Shown: positions 22,294 through 33,550 of the stretch, piece after piece
How the letters are laid out: each line of letters begins with the position of its first letter
Numbering within the stretch: position 1 is the first letter of the stretch
DNA from: Lotus japonicus
Taxonomy: Eukaryota > Streptophyta > Magnoliopsida > Fabales > Fabaceae
Direction of reading: 5' to 3'
DNA length: 64,000 nucleotides
Assembly: GCF_012489685.1 (NCBI RefSeq)
Contig: NC_080041.1
Coordinates: 21,081,802 to 21,145,801 of the forward strand
Notes under the pieces: generated by a model
Told to the model about the DNA's origin: nothing
The model's database searches: none
Seen by the model: only the letters and a program-made list of their open reading frames with translations
Made by a program: the position numbers and the translations under genes

Positions 22294-24838
22294 GATCGCT
22301 AATCAAATCATTCCAATCTTTTGGGCTGACATAGTTTCCAACCTTTTCAATAGGGGATACGGCAGGCATCCCAAGTGTGACAATCTGCCATGTCAACAAG
22401 TAATGAAGCAAAAACATAAGAAAAATGGCAAGTGCTAGGAAAACACCTCAAAAGTTTAACCAAGTTAAGTTATTTGTATTCAATATCCACAAAGTTAATA
22501 TAATGAAGCAGTTAATTCTTTTGGCAATGTGAACTCTACCTCTTTCTTCAACTTGACCCTCACATGATCCCATCGGAAGGGTGCATCTTCCCCTGCAGCA
22601 AGAGGAGAACTGGCACTATGTCCATGTTGACCACTATGGATGGCTTCCTCCTCAGGACTGACCGGCAATTCAAGACGTCTTAGCCCCTTCAAACGATCAT
22701 CACTTTGCACAAATGCAAGAACTTCCTCCACCGCCTCCCGCGTGCCATATATGCTGCCATTGATCCCTTCAGGAGCAAGAATAATACCACCTGAAACACG
22801 CTGAGCAGCATCTGATTGGTGAGACACACGAACTAACACAGTATAAAGCCACAAGCAGCTCAAATTAGTCCTCAATGTATTTTTCTATGACAGGGCACCA
22901 TGGCATCATGCAATTTACATAGCAGACTCATCTAGTGGGAAAGGACTTGATAATTATTATTGTACTTTATAAATCAAACAACCCATTCGGATGCAAACAA
23001 AAGAGCACTTATTGAAGCTTATCTAGTGCTTTTTCTAAGCTCCAATAAGTCCGTATCCAAACTGACTCAAAGTCTCAAATCGAAAACTACATCACCTGAT
23101 GCACCCCAATAACCATTAACCACAACACAGTTGGGCCACAAGAGGTCACAAACTCACAATAAGCACATCACAACAGCAACTAAAATTGCAATTTAAAAAC
23201 CTTGCCATATACTATAATCTAAACATTTCACCTATGATGAAAAGGAAAGATGCCCAGTTCATAATATAAATTGTAAACCCCCATAACTCTCATTATACTA
23301 AAATTTATGCATCAAAATTACTGTTAACTGTAACTGTTGAACTTCTTGAATGTGAAAAAATAGAATATAAAGAACAGTTAAGTACCAGTTTTTCACAGAG
23401 TTGCTTCAAGGGGTTTCGCATAAGGGCATGGTCAGGGAAATCTGCGAACTTGTAGAAGGAAACCACGACAAGAGAGTTAGCAGATTCGGGTTCGGGTGTG
23501 ACCGAAATGGGGATGGGGTTGGCGGGTCCAGAATGAGAGAAGCACTTGGAGAGAGTCATGCTTTGAAGAGAGTGAGTGTTGGAGAAGAGAGGGAGGTGAG
23601 GGAATGAGGATTTGGGGTTTCGAGAAGAGAAGGGTAGTTTGGATTCGGAGGAGGTGGTGGCGGAAGAAGACGGAGATGGTGGTGACGGCGACATCATGGG
23701 AGTTGGGTTTGGGGGGCCCTTATGGGGCTCCGCGCCCCACCCTTTTTTTTAAACCCAAAACTGCCCTACGGATTTTTAATTTCCGTATTCACTAAAATAG
23801 AATACGGAAGTTAAAATTCCGTATTCTATCTCTGAAAGATATCATCTTTTCCACCATTACTCCTCCCTCCACCAACTCCGTCACCATTACTCCTCCGTCA
23901 CCAACCCCTCACCAGCCCCCTTAACCCCCTCAATGCCTCTAGACCACCCTCTCTCTCTCACCCTCTCTCTCTCACCCTCTCCTACCCTCATCTTAGAAGG
24001 ATGATGTTTTGAAGTTCTGAGACGCGATAAAATACGGAATATAAATTTCCATAGTGAATACGGACATTTATATTCCATATTCAATACGGATTATCCATTT
24101 CCGTATTCGATATGGATTATAAAGTTCCGTATTCGATATGGATAATAAAGTTCCGTATTCTCTTGCAGGGATGACAGAATCATTTTTCTTTCGTGAATTA
24201 CAATTGATTGAAGTTATCTATAAATTCACTATATAATTCACTATCTTAATTATCAATTTAAAAACATTTTCTAAATTAATCAAACTAATTAGATTTTTGC
24301 TTAGAGACTAAACAGACCCAAAATAAGGAAAATGAAGTTCCATATCGAATACGGAAAATGATGTTCCATATCGAATACGGAAAATCATTTTCCATATTGA
24401 ACCAGAACCTCCATTAACGTCATTGCTGAATCGGAACTCGCCCCAAAGCCAATTTATACCATTTCAGCCAACATAACCTCTACGTAAGCATCAATCGACT
24501 ACCCTAGGGTTGAAAGATTCACATAATTTCAAGTTAAATGGTGAAAGGAGAAGGTTGGAAGAGAGCGCTGAAATGAGTTTGAAAAAATCCTCTGTCGTTT
24601 ACATACTAATAGAATATGGAAAATTAAATTATGTATTCAATACGGAAGATAAATTTCCGTATTCTATTAAAGGGGGACTTTCCAGTAATTTCCCCACATT
24701 AAGTGGGGCGCTGAGCCCCATAGGGGGGCCCCAAACCCAACTCCCCGACAACATCCTCGTACTGAGGGACATTAATGGCGGTGGAGAATGTGTAATGCTC
24801 CTTCTGAGCATGGAGGCCGCGTTTGGATGTGGTTCCAT
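21500..24838 (-). pseudogene. Second TrhO-Harbinger ORF1 chimera, exon 1 split by a MITE
   Basis: Exon 3 fusion (22384-21500) and exon 2 (22800-22540) are intact and in frame, as in the unit 2 chimera. Exon 1 is broken: its first about 30 codons lie at 24838-24747, then a 1.05-kb MITE, then the rest at 23697-23386. Reading into the MITE from the original ATG leaves the frame after about 31 codons. The MITE edge supplies an ATG-ATG at 23702-23697 in frame with the downstream exon, so an N-terminally shortened product remains formally possible, without most of the leader. Confidence 0.75.
23698..24746. mobile_element. Mutator-like MITE family member (1049 bp) with TACGGAA palindromes
   Basis: Terminal inverted repeats GGGAGTTGGGTTTGG continue about 45 bp into GGCTC.GCGCCCCAC. 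The target duplication is imperfect, GACATCAT (23690-23697) versus GACAACAT (24747-24754). The uninterrupted site is visible in copies 1 and 2 as GACAGCAT. The interior repeats TACGGAA / TTCCGTAT motifs at least ten times, mostly as inverted pairs. Same family as 4791-5052. It lies inside exon 1 of the third rhodanese copy. Confidence 0.85.
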
Positions 24839-25187
24839 TTTTTCTTTTTATTTTCTTTGAGGTGAACAAACATGCCTTATTGGGACCCGGGTTTAAGGCC
24901 CAAATGAAAAATAAATAACAATCAATTTTAAATGAAATACATAATATCATATGATGATTAATTTTCTTTGACAAAAAAAAAATGATGATTAATTTTCATT
25001 ATTCTCATTTTTGAAACGCTTTCATATATGTTCCACCAAGTATGCTTGAAGTTGGTAATTGGATGTGTCTTTGAAGCTGATGTGCTCTTCTTACTAAGAA
25101 TGTCGTAAAAGCAAGAATAGGACCACATGCTTTCGCATTCAAAGCCTTTGTCGGAATTGAGTTTTTGTGTAGAGGATTTTTAAAGAT

Positions 25188-25391
25188 TTAGTCATTGAGC
25201 AGTCGAATGTGCCCTTCTTCAAGAGATCGGACTATCACTCTTCCTCTTCGTCTGGACCTAACAATGTTGTCGGATTGTTTTTCTCTCTCAAGTTCTAACC
25301 TCAAATGATCTTCTATGGTGGTGTCATGAATAAAATCATCTAAAAATTCATAAAATAAAGTATCAAAGTTGGGTAAATTGTTTGAACTCAT
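25188..25391 (-). pseudogene. Relic of a PIF/Harbinger transposase N-terminus (unit 3)
   Basis: A 67-codon open stretch starting MSSNN, with DTLFYEFLDDFI, an acidic stretch, then a basic SRRRGR block and LEEGHIRLLND. The last block matches the EEGH-RL-NDYF motif at the start of HARBI1-like transposases, as I recall the family. The frame stops just where the motif should continue. It is older than, and distinct from, the Harbinger copies in units 1 and 2. Confidence 0.55.
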
Positions 25392-25511
25392 TATCTGACC
25401 TATAGAAACTTGACACGATGAGAAAATATTAGTGTAATTTGATATGATAAAAAAATGAGAGAACGAAGGAATATTGCACATTGAGATGAAATGAGGTATG
25501 TACAAATAAGG

Positions 25512-25717
25512 GGAATTTTGACAACAGTTCTTTTTACAACGGCTATATTTTACAACGACTATTTTTACAACGGTTACTTTTGACAACGGATCTTTTTACA
25601 ACCACTATATTTTGCAAACCGCTATTTTTTATAATGGTTACATTTGACAACGATTCTTTTTACAACGGCTATATTTTACAACTGAGTCTTTTTTTACAAT
25701 AGCTACTTTTAGTCAAT
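25512..25717. repeat. Degenerate minisatellite upstream of CHS (unit 3)
   Basis: Irregular array of ACAACGGCTATATTTT / ACAACGGTTACTTTTG blocks, with one or two more blocks than the arrays at 13200 and 18809. It ends about 190 bp before the TATA box of CHS. Confidence 0.7.
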
Positions 25718-25769
25718 GAAAAAAAAAATGAGACAGCGGGGTCTTAAAACATAAAAGCCGTTTGGTCAT

Positions 25770-25960
25770 TTTCCACCAAACACCCTAAGCTGATTGACTG
25801 CGCAGCCAGCCAGCCATTGACCAAAGAAAGAAAGGACTTGTTGAATGAAAATGTGACCTTCAGCTACCACACTCGAATCCCCTTTTCCCACCCACCTTCA
25901 CACACATATAAATACCTGTCTCCCCTTACAACTTCGCAAACCACAACGTTCTCTAACACA
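25770..25960 (+). promoter_or_regulatory. Chalcone synthase promoter
   Basis: TATAAATA box at 25907-25914, 165 bp before the ATG. Upstream are ACCAAACACC (AC-rich, MYB-type), TTGACC inside CCATTGACCAAAG (W-box core) and GCTACCACAC. In the orphan copies the W-box core is altered to TTGGCC. No perfect CACGTG box was found in this interval. The element assignments are motif matches only. Confidence 0.7.
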
Positions 25961-26078
25961 ACCAACAACTACTGCAACTAAGTGCCGCACACTTGAGCTC
26001 ATATTACAGTGCAGCTTCATTTGCTTCCTAAATTTATCTTTGCTTAGAAACTTCACTTCAGAGACAACGAATTTAAAG

Positions 26079-27376
26079 ATGGTGAGTGTAGCTGAGATTC
26101 GCAAGGCTCAAAGAGCTGAAGGCCCTGCAACCATCTTCGCTATTGGCACTGCTAATCCTCCTAACTGTGTTGATCAAAGCACTTACCCTGATTTCTACTT
26201 CAGGGTCACTAATAGTGAGCACAAAACTGAGCTCAAGGAGAAGTTTCAACGCATGTGTAAGCACTCTTTTTCTCCCCAGCTCCATTTTTTTTTGTCTATA
26301 CAACATTTATTTACATTGCTAGATTGGTTTTGGTGTTTTCTTGAATTTATTGTACTAATGTTATTTCTTTATAATTCATTTCAGGTGACAAGTCTATGAT
26401 CAAGAAGAGATATATGCACTTAACAGAAGATCTTTTGAAAGAGAACCCTAACATGTGCGCTTATATGGCACCTTCTCTGGATGCTAGGCAAGACATGGTG
26501 GTGGTAGAGGTACCTAGACTAGGCAAAGAAGCTGCTGTCAAGGCTATCAAAGAATGGGGTCAGCCCAAGTCCAAGATTACCCACTTAATCTTTTGCACCA
26601 CAAGTGTGGTAGACATGCCCGGTGCTGATTATCAGCTCACTAAACTCTTAGGTCTTCGCCCGTATGTCAAAAGGTACATGATGTACCAACAAGGGTGCTT
26701 TGCAGGAGGCACGGTGCTTCGTTTGGCTAAGGACTTGGCTGAGAACAACAAAGGTGCACGTGTGCTAGTTGTTTGTTCTGAACTGACAGCGGTTACCTTC
26801 CGTGGCCCTAGTGACACTCACCTAGACAGCCTTGTGGGGCAAGCATTGTTTGGAGATGGAGCAGCTGCACTCATTGTTGGTTCTGATCCAGTGCCTGAAG
26901 TTGAGAAACCTTTGTTTGAGCTAGTTTGGACTGCACAAACAATTGCTCCAGATAGTGAAGGAGCCATTGATGGTCACCTTCGCGAAGTTGGATTGACATT
27001 TCATCTCCTTAAAGATGTTCCTGGGATTGTTTCAAAGAACATTGAGAAAGCACTAATTGAGGCCTTCCAACCACTAGGCATATCTGATTACAACTCAATT
27101 TTTTGGATTGCACACCCAGGTGGCCCAGCAATTCTAGACCAAGTTGAGCAGAAGTTGGATTTGAAACCTGAAAAGATGAGAGCCACTAGAGAAGTGCTAA
27201 GTGAATATGGTAACATGTCAAGTGCATGTGTCCTATTCATCTTAGATCAAATGAGAAAGAAATCAGTTCAAGATGGACTCAAAACCACCGGGGAAGGACT
27301 TGAATGGGGTGTGTTATTCGGTTTTGGACCTGGACTTACCATTGAAACAGTTGTTTTGCGTAGTGTGGCTATTTAA
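26079..27376 (+). CDS. CHS: Chalcone synthase (389 aa)
   Basis: Type III polyketide synthase that condenses p-coumaroyl-CoA with three malonyl-CoA to naringenin chalcone, the entry step of flavonoid synthesis, in the cytosol. Two exons, 26079-26256 and 26385-27376. The 128-bp intron splits the Cys-60 codon (T|GT), the conserved CHS intron position. Length is exactly 389 aa. The catalytic Cys164 is in QQGCFAGG. The His and Asn of the triad are in IAHPGGPAI and YGNMSSACV, and the C-terminal GFGPGL loop is present. No lesion seen. It is the only array unit that retains CHS, so orphan promoters lie 6.7 and 12.3 kb upstream. The start is fixed by family alignment. Confidence 0.98.
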
Positions 27377-27444
27377 TATGCTTGATTGTTTGATTATCTT
27401 GTAACACTCACAAACTCACTAGATTGTGTATCTGTGAGGAAGAA

Positions 27445-27450
27445 AATAAA
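27445..27450 (+). terminator. CHS polyadenylation signal
   Basis: AATAAA 69 bp after the stop codon, in the expected 3' position. Confidence 0.55.
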
Positions 27451-27479
27451 CTCATATTGAGTTTGATTATATATGTTCA

Positions 27480-28889
27480 AATTAAATAATCAATAGCTAA
27501 TTGCTTTTTTTCATTTGTTTGAAAAATGAATACTTTACTAGTAAGAGATAACTGTTGTCTACATATAAAAGATCATAAGGAGATAAAGATGCTAGGAGCT
27601 TGTTTCTTTGTTTTTTTAGAAATGTAAGGGTGCTTCTGAATTTTAACATTTGTATTTTCGATTGGTTTTAGAAGTTGAGCTACTGACAGTTCCACTGATT
27701 AAACTTAGCTAATCTTTTTGGTAACCTGTCTGCGTTCTGTTAAATGATAATGATCTTAGTGCTTTGTGTGCTTCTCAAAGAAATAAGAATCATTGCTTAA
27801 AGTGTAACATGACTATTCTTTTACTCCGTCTAACATATTTATACTTTTGTCCCTCCGATGCAAAACTTGATTCTGTAGAAATAGTCTTTTATTGTCAATA
27901 AGCTTCTGGGAATACAGAAAAGCAAGAGAGTTGGAAGGCATTTATATGGGCCAAAAAGTTTGATGAGGTGCTGGAACTATTTTGCTGTCTTTTACTCCCA
28001 TTAGATAGTTGTTTGGTTATTGTTTTCCAATAATCTGCGGTTTTCATTGTGATAGACTGAATAAACACATGCTGTAATACCTTCTTGCCTTATTCATGCT
28101 TATAATGTTATGGTTAGGTTCCCATTATTTACAAGGGAATAGAGAACGAAATATGCACTGATAGAAATGCGAAACAAATGTTTAAAGATGCATTAACTGT
28201 GCTTGAACGAAGGAGCTCACGAGAAATATACTTAACATAGGGATGGAGACATTGAAGGTTGAAGCCATTAACTTGTTCATGGTCATTTGGAAATTGTACA
28301 TGTGTTACTGAATCCATGGTGAGCCATCCCCGTTTGCTGGTTAAAAAGGGATGACAGTTGACACATGATGATGAGATTGAGATCCCTTTTGTGTACTGTC
28401 TAGAGTGTTGAAAGGGCAGTACTTCATTTCCAGAAGCTTAGGGAGGGCAGTGACCGTCATTGGTGTGGCAGAGTCACCTTGGATGTAAACTCTAAATGAG
28501 GTTTTGAGGGGTGGGCATGCTATGCAGTTGTCCTTCTACTATAGGATTTGTGACTTCCTGTGATGCCTTGTCCTACTCAGAGAGAATTTGCATCTGAAAA
28601 ACGTGAAGTTTGAGCTGCAATAGTTATCTTGCCTAGTTTGTTATATATATGATTCTTTTCAAATAAACTGTTGAGCCTCCTTATGTTTTGTTCTTATTGT
28701 GTCTTTGACAGAGAATGAGTCTATGTTTTTAGCTCTCGAAGTATTTAGTCTTTAGCTCTTGAACTGGAATAAATATGTCTGGTTATCTGAAATTAATATT
28801 TGAAATGAGTTATGTGATTGCTTTATTGAAACTTTTTATTTTTATTTGTTTCAGAATTAATTCTGTTCCTGAGTCCCAGGAATAGTATC
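27480..28889. other. Spacer downstream of CHS
   Basis: AT-rich sequence with no supportable gene. Only short open stretches occur, with no recognisable family. Confidence 0.5.
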
Positions 28890-29170
28890 AAGGTAAAGAG
28901 AAAAGGAGGAAAATGATAAGTGAAGAAGGGTACAAGCTGTATGTGTACAGGGTATTAAAGGCATGACTATTCTGAATAAATTGATGAATGGCATGTTAGA
29001 TAGGCTAGCTGATGAAGCTGCCAAGAAGAAGAACTACACTGGTAATATGACATTGTCATCAATGGAGGTTCAAGTGCAAGTGAAGTTGGTTTTTCCGGGG
29101 GAGCTTGGAAGCATGCAAGTGAAATTTTGCACTGTCTCTAGTTTCACTGCATCCTACTCGCAAACCTATT
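28890..29170 (+). pseudogene. Histone H2B pseudogene
   Basis: A basic tail (KRKGGK-like) is followed by SEEGYKLYVYRVLK, then, after a deletion and frame change at about 28962, MTILNKLMNGMLDRLADEAA, NYTGNMTLSS and VKLVFPGEL. These match the histone H2B fold in order. The segment between the first helix and the central helix (the VHP...SKAM part) is missing. The C-terminus after PGEL has decayed. It has no introns and may be a retrocopy, but no poly-A or flanking repeat was confirmed. Confidence 0.85.
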
Positions 29171-29399
29171 GGTTGTAAATGAGTTTTTCAGGTAAAAGAA
29201 AACTCAAATGTCTCCATAAATCAATATAAGGAAAAGTTGATTGCAAAAGTTTTCACCTTCAACCAAGATTTGATTTTATAGAAACATTTTCACTGGTTAC
29301 TAAACATGTGACTATTTGCATAATACTCACATCAGCACTTTCTTTTAGATGATCTATACAGCAGCTAGATGTTTCTAATGTATTTCTTAATAGTTTATC

Positions 29400-30100
29400 T
29401 GAAGATGAGGTTTATATGACACAACCTTTTAGGGTTTAGTCTTTCGGTATGTAAGCTACACAAGGCCTTATATGGATTCACACAAGCTCCAAGAGCTTGG
29501 TTTGTAAGGCTCTTAAAATGTGTTTTCATTTACTCTACTAATATTGTTGTTTACATTCTAGTCTATGTGGATGACATTTTCGTCACTAGTTCATCATCAC
29601 TACTTATTCAACACTTTATTTCTAAGCTTAACTCAATTTTTGCTCTTGAGAAATAGGGGAATCTTGATTACTTTCTTAGAACTGAGGTGAAGTATCTTTC
29701 CATAGGTTCTCTTTTCTTGACACAAAGCAAATATATACAAGATATGCGAGCTAAAACTAACATAGCAGACTGCAAGTTAGTTTATCTCCTATGATTAGCA
29801 GGGATGATTTTCAGATCCTTCTCTGTTCAAGCCAGTGGTTGGAGCATTACAGTATCTCACAAATTACAAGATCTGAGTTTAGTTTTTTTTATTAATAAAG
29901 TTTGTCAGTTCATGTCCAAACCCCTGGACACTCGTTGAGATGCTGTGAAAAGGATCCTCTGATATGTTAAAGGCACTATTGCTACAGGTATGTTTCTTAG
30001 GCATGCTCTACATTCCTTTCCTCTTCATATTGGCTCTTGTGATGCTGCTTGAGAATCTCATTCGAATAATCGTAGATCCACTTCTTGTACTAATGTGAGA
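29400..30100 (+). pseudogene. Ty1/copia retrotransposon fragment (reverse transcriptase to RNase H)
   Basis: Plus-strand remnants of copia Pol in order: KLHKALYGFTQAPRAWF, LVYVDDIFVTS (the YVDD catalytic motif), SIGSLFLTQSKYIQDM, GALQYLTN and a GSCDA block at the RNase H start. Several stops and frameshifts interrupt it. No LTRs were identified at its edges. Confidence 0.85.
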
Positions 30101-30645
30101 ATCACTCTATAATCATTCAAATCATTCTGATGATAATGTACAAAATCTTCATTTCATCTCGTCTCCTCTTCTTGTAACAAGTATAAGCAAACGAATAAAA
30201 ATCCCCACCAGTATCATCTCTCTCTGAAACAGCACTGGGGTATTTCCAAGTAATCATGGATCCTGTCTTCATTTGTGTCCACAGTATCTGAATGTGCTCC
30301 ACTTGAGAGACCTCTCTTTGTGACTACTTTTTATATACCCCCATTCTCATCCACATCCTCAGCATATTGATATCAATTCTGCACAGTAGAGTACTTAATT
30401 TCTGCTCCGTATGCACAATACAAATCCACAACAGCAGCATGAAGCTGGTTCCTTTCATAAGAATAATTAATAATCATGCTTATAGTGTCTTCATGCCTTC
30501 ATGGTATGGTGGCTCAGAAAATGAACCTGAGAACTTAAAAGCTCACCCCACAATTGCTAAAAGTTTTGAGCATAACGGCAACAACAAATGATGTACAATG
30601 TTGGACAGCACAGAAGGTCATTCAAGAGCTTCTTCGTTACACTGA
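30101..30645. other. Spacer between copia relic and PPR gene
   Basis: No gene seen. It probably includes the 3' untranslated region of the minus-strand PPR gene. Confidence 0.4.
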
Positions 30646-32542
30646 TTAAAAGAAGATATCTGACTGGCTGAAATCAGCGAGCAAATTAAAGTGTTTCTTC
30701 TTTATACTGTCTGCTGTCTGCTGTCTGCTGATCTCTCTTTGGATCCAACTATATCCTGAAGGTTTTTTTATTCCTTTTTTACTCATTAACTTCTTAACTA
30801 CTTCTGCACCCACCCATTTATCCTGCGACGCATACATGTTTGCTAGAAGCACATAAGTTCCAGAATCCTCAGGGTCAATCTCCAAGAGATGCCGAGCTGC
30901 AGTCTCACCCAATTCTACATTGCCATGAACCCTGCACGCTGCTAATAAAGAACCCCAAGTTGTTGCATCAGCGCTAGTTGCGTTCTCCTTAATGAGACTG
31001 TATGCCCTTTCCAGCTGCCCTGCCCTCCCAAGGAGATCAACAATGCAAGCATAGTGCTCAGGTAAGGGCTCAATATCGAACACCCCAGTCATAATCTGAA
31101 AAAACCTACAACCTTCTTCAACAAGACCTGAAGAGCTGCATGCGTTCAGGACACCAATGAATGTAACTTGGTTTGGCTTCAATCCTTCCTTCGGCATCCT
31201 GAAGAAAAGATCTATAGCATCTTGTGATTTCCCATGCTCAGCAAAAGCTGTGATCATCGCACTGTAGGTATACATATCTCTGCACCTCATTGTACTGAAC
31301 TCCCTCCATGCTAAGTCTATGTTTCCACACTTTGAGTGCATGTTGATCAATGCATTGGAAACAATAAGTGTCCTATCTGATATAAAAGAACAACGGGTTC
31401 CAACAAAACAAAGAGTCATAGGTTAGTACCAAGCATTTTTAACCTGAATTGACACAACAAAAAACTACATTAAACCAATAACAGAAGAGCTTACCGCAAC
31501 AACCCTCCTCGATATGGTCTGTTAATGCATTTGACATTCTAATATCCCTGAGTTGTGCACAAGCTGATATAGCACCCACCATTGCCACCTCAGTGATTTT
31601 AATCTTTGCTTGTCTCACTTCCTTAAACATCTCAATGCCTTCCTTTGCATATCCATTTTGGGCATAACAAGCCAGCATTGCTGCCCAAGTTGATGCATCC
31701 TGCGGCACCGGTATCCCATCAAATAGCCTTCTAGCTTCAGTCACATTCCCAAGCTTCCCATAACCAGCTATCATTGCAACCCAAGTAACCCCATCCTTGT
31801 CACTCATAACATCATGCAACTCCTTTGCAGCTTTCATGTCCCCACAACTAGCATATCCAGCAACCATAGTAGTCCAAGTAAAAGAATTCCGCTCCCCCAT
31901 GTTATCAAAGAGCCACCTCGCCTCAACCATCATTGCCACCTTCGCATACCCGCAAATCATAGCCGTCCAGGCAACAACATCCCTATCATCCATTCCATCA
32001 AACACGTCACGCGCATCACACACACAACCCGATTTCGCATACATACCAAGCAGTGCCGTTTGCACAATCTTGTTTCCACCAAACCCTGACTGCACCAACC
32101 TCCCATGCACTTGTTTTCCTTCAACCATTGCCGGGACGCGCCCACACGCGTTGAGAACCGACGAGAACGTGAACCCAGATGGCAAAACACCACTTTGGTG
32201 CATTCTAGCGTAGGTAGAAATGCAATGGCGAAAATGGGCACGATGGGAAAGGAATGCACGTATAAGAGAGGTCCAGATGAAGGCATCTGGGCAGTTTGGC
32301 ATTGTATCAAACAGTTTGTGGGCATAGCAAATATTGGATTTTTCTGAGCTGAAATTGAGGACACGAAGTAGGAGAGGACTCAAGAAGTGGTGGTAATGAT
32401 GGGGTGGCGTTTTTGTTAGGAGTTTGAGAAGGAGAGCATGGGTTTGCTTGAGATGAACAATGGTTTTGGTTGTGTTGAGCAATTGGTTCAATTGAAGGTG
32501 AAGGTCTGTGCTTTGGAATTGGGATGAAGTGGGAGTCCTCAT
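30646..32542 (-). CDS. PLS-class pentatricopeptide repeat protein with E domain (592 aa)
   Basis: Two exons, 32542-31495 and 31376-30646. The 118-bp intron splits a GAT codon (G|AT) and restores DHIEEGCC-DRTLIVSNALI. PPR proteins bind organellar RNA; PLS-E members usually act in RNA editing. About ten PPR motifs are visible (WTAMI.GYAK, WTTMV.GYAS, WVAMIAGYGK and others). They are followed by a typical E region (YACIVDLLGRAG, WGSLLAACRVHGN, YVLLANMYAS) and a short tail without a DYW deaminase domain. The N-terminus looks organellar. An alternative ATG at 32593 would add 17 residues that duplicate the following ones, so the downstream ATG is preferred. Confidence 0.92.
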
Positions 32543-32593
32543 GTGAAGTTCTGTGCTTTGGAATTGGGATACAATTAAATAGTTATCGTACAC

Positions 32594-33550
32594 AAAAATA
32601 GCATATAGATCAAATGTGCAATTAAACTATAGTATAGTTAGCATATATTTAAAAGATTAATTTTCACAATAATAAAACGAAAAAAAATTCGCATAAGATT
32701 AAATGTACAATTAACTTATAACTAATGTATCTTAAAGATTACTTTTGTAATATCATGTCACTACTTTCCCTGCCCCATCATTCATATTGCCACAAATTCT
32801 TTGTTCTCTAAATAACATAGCCCTTCAGTATTCACTATTCAGCAAAATAATTTTTCAAGCAGTGCCTTCAGTCCCCTTTCAAATGCTTACTAGTTACTAC
32901 TACTAGTGAGAGAACCACAAAAATTGGTGGCCAAACCCACCCCGATGAAAAAATTTCAGATTTACTGTGGTTGCTAATCTTTGAAGTTGTTTTTCTACTT
33001 TTCTTCATCTTCAAATTTACTGTGTCAACAAATAATTATTCTTCTTAAATCCACCTTTTCCTCCTTACCCAGTCCATTGTTAACTATATCTTCTTTGCCT
33101 CTTGAATACCAGAAAGTATAAAATTAATGCTTTGGACTTAGGTTTTCTTTGGTTTTAGAGGCACGAAATTATATTACAAAATATCACCTAAAAGCATATT
33201 TGACTTGAAACTAAATTAAGTGACAACTGAGATTGGGAGAGGGATAAAGACATGTTCTCAACAAAGGAATCCAAGTTTATTGGTCTCCGGTGCGTGTCAA
33301 ACAGAAGTGTTTCATATAATCAAGACAACCCCTTAAGTTGCCAACAGAACACTAGATTGTTTATTCCAATTTTCTCTCTTATTCACATCCTACTACTATC
33401 CTAATAACCAAATTACACATCCTTCATCTTCTTTCCCAGCACAAACAATTTGTTACTATTTGAAAGAAATTAAAGCTTAATTTTTAATATTTAGCCTCTT
33501 CCAGATCTCAATGGTTCCTCCATTCATAGGAAGTCATTCAACCAATTGAT
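32594..33550. other. Spacer between PPR and APO genes
   Basis: AT-rich. No gene or element recognised; it contains the presumed promoter of the PPR gene. Confidence 0.4.

Larger units (their letters stand above)
22294..25956. repeat. Partial array unit 3 (rhodanese 5' half with MITE, CHS promoter)
   Basis: Starts at the same rhodanese exon-3 base as unit 2 and is almost identical to it up to about 23640. Beyond that point (remaining exon 1, MITE, spacer, minisatellite, CHS promoter) it differs clearly from units 1 and 2. It has no Harbinger insertion, and the CHS leader continues into CHS. Confidence 0.9.

Noticed and set aside
31797..32347. Plus-strand open stretches over the PPR gene
   Set aside because: Opposite-strand shadows of the PPR coding sequence.
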